From: Branchiibius sp. NY16-3462-2
GTDB lineage: Bacteria; Actinomycetota; Actinomycetes; Actinomycetales; Dermatophilaceae
Assembly (NCBI RefSeq): GCF_001594145.1
Contig: NZ_LVCF01000048.1
Span: 1 to 23,577 of the forward strand
Reading direction: 5' to 3'
DNA length: 23,577 nucleotides
The notes beneath the pieces were generated by a model. It was not told the origin of the DNA. It did no database searches and saw nothing but the letters and a program-made list of their open reading frames with translations. Positions 22,807 through 23,577 of this stretch are shown here, piece by piece. Made by a program: the position numbers and the translations under genes. The first letter of the stretch is position 1, and every line of letters begins with the position of its first letter.

Positions 22807-22909
22807 GTGCATACTCAACCGTACTCGTTGAGCATGCACAAATCAAGGCTTGCGCATGCTCAACGGTCAGTGTTAGAACAGGACTCCGGGACATTTTGAG
22901 CATGCTCAA
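22807..22909. promoter_or_regulatory. Operator array with repeated TTGAGCATGC-type sites
   Basis: Four related sites lie between the divergent HTH and ArdC-like genes: GTGCATACTCAAC (22807-22819), GTTGAGCATGCAC (22827-22839), GCGCATGCTCAAC (22852-22864) and a perfect 14-bp palindrome TTGAGCATGCTCAA (22896-22909). The first two form an inverted repeat with 13-bp arms (one mismatch) and a 7-base loop. The sites lie on both strands and resemble one dimer-binding sequence. They are the best candidates for the HTH regulator's operators. The rest of 22744-23053 carries the two promoters and no recognised gene. Confidence 0.7.
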
Positions 22910-23053
22910 TGCTCGGTTCCAGCCTCGGCTCGGGCTGCCTCAAGGAGGTGAACGATGTCCAGCTCACCGTTCGGGTGCGGGTGTTCGCGCCTCCCTGCCA
23001 GGTGTACCGCCGCGCGCAACCTTGGCGCGGCCCGCCGAAGAGGAGGCCGGAGC

Positions 23054-23577
23054 ATGGCATCGAACGAGGACGCCCGCGCGGCAAGGGAAGCGAAGCTCGA
23101 CGAGCTGCACGAGAAGCTGACCGGCGCGGTCGAGTCGCTGGTCTCGGGTGACGACTGGCGGCAAGCGCTCGCCTTCGCGGCGCGGTTCAGGTCGCGGTCG
23201 TTCAACAACTCGATGTTGATCTGGGTGCAGCACGGGGCGGCGTTCGAGGCGGGCCGTGTGCCGGAGCCCTTCCCGACTCTGGTTGCCGGATACCGGCAGT
23301 GGCAGGGCCTCGGGCGGCAGGTGATGAAGGGCCAGCCCGGCTACATGATCTTCGCGCCCGTGACGGGCCGGTTCGCTACCGCGACTCCTGCCGATGCGGG
23401 TTCGTGGCGTCGGCTCGGTCCGCGGGAGAAGCCGAAGGCCGGCGAGGTGGTGCGCTCGCGAATGGTCGGAGCGCGACCGGCCTACGTGTGGGATGCGTCC
23501 CAGACCGACGGCGAACCGCTGCCGGTCCCGCCCGCTCCGGCGCTGCTGGAAGGTGAAGCGCCGTCGGGGCTGTGGGA
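23054..23577 (+). CDS. ArdC-like antirestriction protein, 3' end missing
   Basis: This gene runs off the right end after about 174 codons. Hand translation gives MASNEDARAAREAKLDELHE, then LTGAVESLVSGDDWRQALAF, RSFNNSMLIWVQH, PTLVAGYRQWQGLGRQVMKG and SRMVGARPAYVWDASQTDG. This is the N-terminal ssDNA-binding domain of ArdC-like proteins, which protect incoming plasmid DNA and block host restriction. A C-terminal metallopeptidase domain would be expected beyond the contig. ATG 23054 follows AGGAGG. An in-frame ATG at 22955 also has an excellent site (AAGGAGGTG) and would add 33 Cys/Arg-rich residues, but the family start fits 23054. It faces the HTH-ImmA operon across shared operators, so it is probably switched on when the element transfers. 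Confidence 0.88.
   Translation, partial: MASNEDARAAREAKLDELHEKLTGAVESLVSGDDWRQALAFAARFRSRSFNNSMLIWVQHGAAFEAGRVPEPFPTLVAGYRQWQGLGRQVMKGQPGYMIFAPVTGRFATATPADAGSWRRLGPREKPKAGEVVRSRMVGARPAYVWDASQTDGEPLPVPPAPALLEGEAPSGLW

Overview
The window is a GC-rich (high third-position GC) stretch of accessory DNA, most likely from an actinomycete. The evidence is a CmtR-type metal sensor, an actinobacterial MobF relaxase, an EspR-like regulator beside a MAB_1171c-type membrane protein, and frequent GTG starts and 4-nt gene overlaps. It looks like part of a conjugative or mobilisable plasmid or integrated element. No integrase, transposase, rRNA, tRNA or CRISPR array was seen. The first ~41 bases are not biological: positions 9-41 match the Illumina Nextera read-1 transposase adapter at 31 of 33 positions, so the left end is an assembly edge.

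Left part (42-6678, minus strand). A three-gene defence-like operon reads towards the contig end: a HEPN-type protein (TIGR02391-like), a KAP P-loop NTPase (QatA-like) and a glycine-rich protein cut by the edge (QatB-like). Upstream lies a complete MobF/TrwC-TraI relaxase-helicase, which marks the element as transferable.

Middle (6948-14349). A plus-strand C5-cytosine methyltransferase gene carries one in-frame TGA where tryptophan is expected. It also contains a complete second gene in another frame, with its own strong ribosome binding site: a clear dual-coding segment. Next is a heavy-metal island: cmtR-cadA-lspA-(27-codon ORF)-cadD on the plus strand, then convergent merA and divergent merR. 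Immediately outside this island, on the minus strand, lie two decayed pieces of a DUF262 (GmrSD-like) gene: its C-terminal end at 8047-8373 and its N-terminal end at 14111-14349. The simplest reading is that the ~5.7 kb metal island landed inside a DUF262 gene.

Right-centre (14380-19512, minus strand). Four genes joined by GTGA overlaps form an uncommon restriction-like operon: an excisionase-type HTH protein, a short SAM-binding methylase-like protein without a catalytic motif, an Eco57I-like N6-adenine methylase, and a helicase with a GIY-YIG-like N-terminus. The broken DUF262 gene would have been its fifth member.

Right end (19648-23577). A minus-strand operon encodes an EspR-like HTH regulator, an ImmA/IrrE metalloprotease, a 7-TM MAB_1171c-type protein and an alpha/beta hydrolase. 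A promoter region with repeated TTGAGCATGC-type sites separates it from a divergent plus-strand ArdC-like antirestriction gene that runs off the end. This resembles the repressor-protease switch of integrative elements such as ICEBs1, with ArdC as a likely transfer-associated target. Overall the element combines transfer, antirestriction, at least two defence modules and metal resistance.
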